A stretch of 64,000 bases of DNA from Temnothorax longispinosus (Eukaryota > Arthropoda > Insecta > Hymenoptera > Formicidae). The position numbers and the translations under genes were made by a program. The DNA is taken from NCBI RefSeq assembly GCF_030848805.1, contig NC_092367.1, positions 12,171,591 to 12,235,590 on the forward strand. Reading direction: 5' to 3'. The notes beneath the pieces were generated by a model that saw only the letters and a program-made list of their open reading frames with translations, did no database searches and was not told the DNA's origin. Of the stretch, positions 62,342 to 64,000 are shown piece by piece (within the stretch, counting starts at the first letter, position 1; every line of letters starts with the position of its first letter).

Positions 62342-63777
62342 TCCCCTTATCTTCCATTGACAATTTGAAGATATGCTAAAAACTGATCCAGAAGCTTTCA
62401 TGCAAGTTGTAAGTAAAGCTGCTTATCACAATTATAATTAATTCTATAAACATTTACAAATAACATTTCGGGTTAGTAGTTACATAATCGTAGTAGATAT
62501 AAATTTACACAATAAAATCAGACTTTAAAAATTTAAGAATTAAGAAAAGACTGTAAGAGATATCTCCTCTCCCTCTCTCTCTCTCTTTCTCCCTTTCTCT
62601 CCAAGAGTAGTAAATATAATATTTGCAATTTAGAGTCGACAAAGAGATCACCAGGACTTGTAATTTTTACCGATTTTTTGGTATTATTTTAAATGTAGTG
62701 CCTATAGCAAAGATAGTAATTGCGCATTATCTGTATCTACTATGTTTATAGTGATTTTGATTGTGGCGTAACATATGCATATATTTTTTGTTTATGACAC
62801 AATTTATTAGATGAAAAAATAGATGAAAACTCTAAAAGTGTCAGTAACATACAGACAAAATCATCCAAACGTCATATCAAATAAGTACTAACGCATTCAC
62901 ACTACATTGTTCAAGTCTTTTATGCATATAGATATTCTATATATAAATGTGTGTTGCTTTGTTTTACCATATTTAGCAGAAAGATTAAGTATTTATATAT
63001 AAAAATCTTCTTGCAAACTTTTCGTATATTTTTAAGCTTTTAAATTTAATGGAAATGGTACAGTAATATTTTTTTACAATTTTCTTTAACGAACCAAACA
63101 TACTGATAATATATAAAAGTTGTACAATTTTTGTAACAGATAAATATTTACATTGACAGCTCGAGATCTTTACTTTGAAATTTTTTAATCATTTATTGAG
63201 CAAATGCTCTAATTGATTTACACCTATTTTTATTATGTAAAAGCATTTGTAATTCTATGCAACCAATGCGATATATGTAAATTTTCTAAAAGAAGGTAGA
63301 ATTTTGTCGGTAAAGTTTTCAAATATGGTGTCCTTCAAAATCAAAATGTATTTGTATTAATCTCTATAATGTATTCAACTGTATGTTTTATGTATAAAAC
63401 GATCAAATAGAATCTTGAAGAGGAGCACCCAATGGGTCTAAAACCAAAAATGGTTACTCTGACTCTTTTTACAAACTTATATCTATAATATATGTCCTTT
63501 AATGTGTTCTATAATATCCCATAATATGTGTTATTATATTTTAAAAGTCTTCTGAATTATTTTCCTTGCAATTTATAATAATAAACTGCATTATATAGAA
63601 TTACAAGTATAAATTTTTCAGGTGAACAAGGTTATGTTAATTGGAGGGAAACATGAAAAGGATTTTATTAGAAGAAGTTTGAGTGCTACATTTTCTGATG
63701 ACTTAGCCTCCATGTGTTTATGGACTGGCCAAAAAAATAATTATAAAATTGGAGATACGCAATTCTGAGCATTAAAA
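62342..63777 (+). pseudogene. DUF4806 gene fragment
   Basis: Exon 62342-62408 reads LPLSSID, then after a frameshift QFEDMLKTDPEAFMQV, donor GTAAGT. Exon 63622-63777 (acceptor tttttcag) reads VNKVMLIGGKHEKDFIRRSL, SATFSDDLASMCLWTGQKNN, then a TGA after GDTQF. The order FP(L/I)-x-(S/T)IxxFE... IGG... W-x-GQKNN is DUF4806. It is broken by at least one frameshift and one stop. Confidence 0.75.
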
Positions 63778-64000
63778 GTAAGTAATTTTTTAAGAGATGT
63801 ATATATTACTTGCAGTATTAAATGCTATGTTTTATGTCTCAGAATTTATTAAAATTGTCTCCTATTTTTTTGTGGCAATCATCGTTAAAAAGCAGGACAC
63901 ACATACACGTTAAAAATTCTTACAAAATAAAAGAAAAATATATATATCCATAAACTAATACTTTTGATCGATTTAGTATATATGTAAACTATTCCGGAAA

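Larger units (their letters stand above)
60717..64000. repeat. Large palindrome with DUF4806 exons, running off the window
   Basis: The left arm 60717-61277 returns inverted at 63451-64000 and continues past the window end. The 2.2-kb spacer contains a direct duplication (about 61600-61800 and 61960-62160; gatgcgtgagtg, aagaactcaatta). Confidence 0.85.

Overview
The window is a piece of an insect nuclear genome, most likely an ant or another hymenopteran. Genes are split into small exons with GT-AG introns, the intergenic DNA is AT-rich, simple repeats are abundant, and there are transposon genes of the DUF4806 type that I associate with ant genomes. There is one assembly gap of 500 N (11019-11518). 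The species is an inference.

Two host genes can be assembled exon by exon. The first, on the + strand from 3875 to 29559, is the masquerade (mas) orthologue: five clip-type cysteine modules, Thr/Pro-rich linkers, and a C-terminal trypsin-like domain whose catalytic Ser is Gly. Ten exons, including a 34-nt microexon, join in one frame. The signal-peptide exon(s) must lie upstream and were not found. The second, on the - strand from 59242 to 50048, is a six-exon secreted cysteine-rich protein of 267 residues with VWC-like modules.

Nearly everything else is mobile DNA, mostly inside the introns of these two genes. The fourth mas intron visible here (10372-25774) contains a two-gene transposon of about 9.9 kb (13060-22968), antisense to mas. 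It carries a TNP2/DUF4218-like transposase gene and a DUF4806 gene, has TGCCGGCACT(A/G) ends, and lies inside an older TTAA-flanked MITE. That MITE abuts three relatives, each pair sharing one TTAA. A second, broken DUF4806 gene sits in a palindrome at 60717-64000.

From 31.3 to 48.7 kb there is a block of nested foldback elements. A 1.85-kb palindrome (32037-37783) is interrupted by an inverted Penelope-like retroelement dimer and by a TA-flanked MITE. A 5.8-kb foldback (39823-45646) carries inverted arrays of 90-bp repeats and of about 32-bp repeats. A 1.3-kb palindrome (45935-47243) is split by a TTAA MITE, and a decayed Tigger-like element follows (47433-48687). The introns of the second gene hold more TTAA MITEs and a 2.4-kb putative solo LTR (53459-55884).

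At least seven TTAA-flanked MITE sequence families are present with no piggyBac transposase in the window. I saw no rRNA gene and no CRISPR array. One tRNA-like sequence sits inside a repeat.
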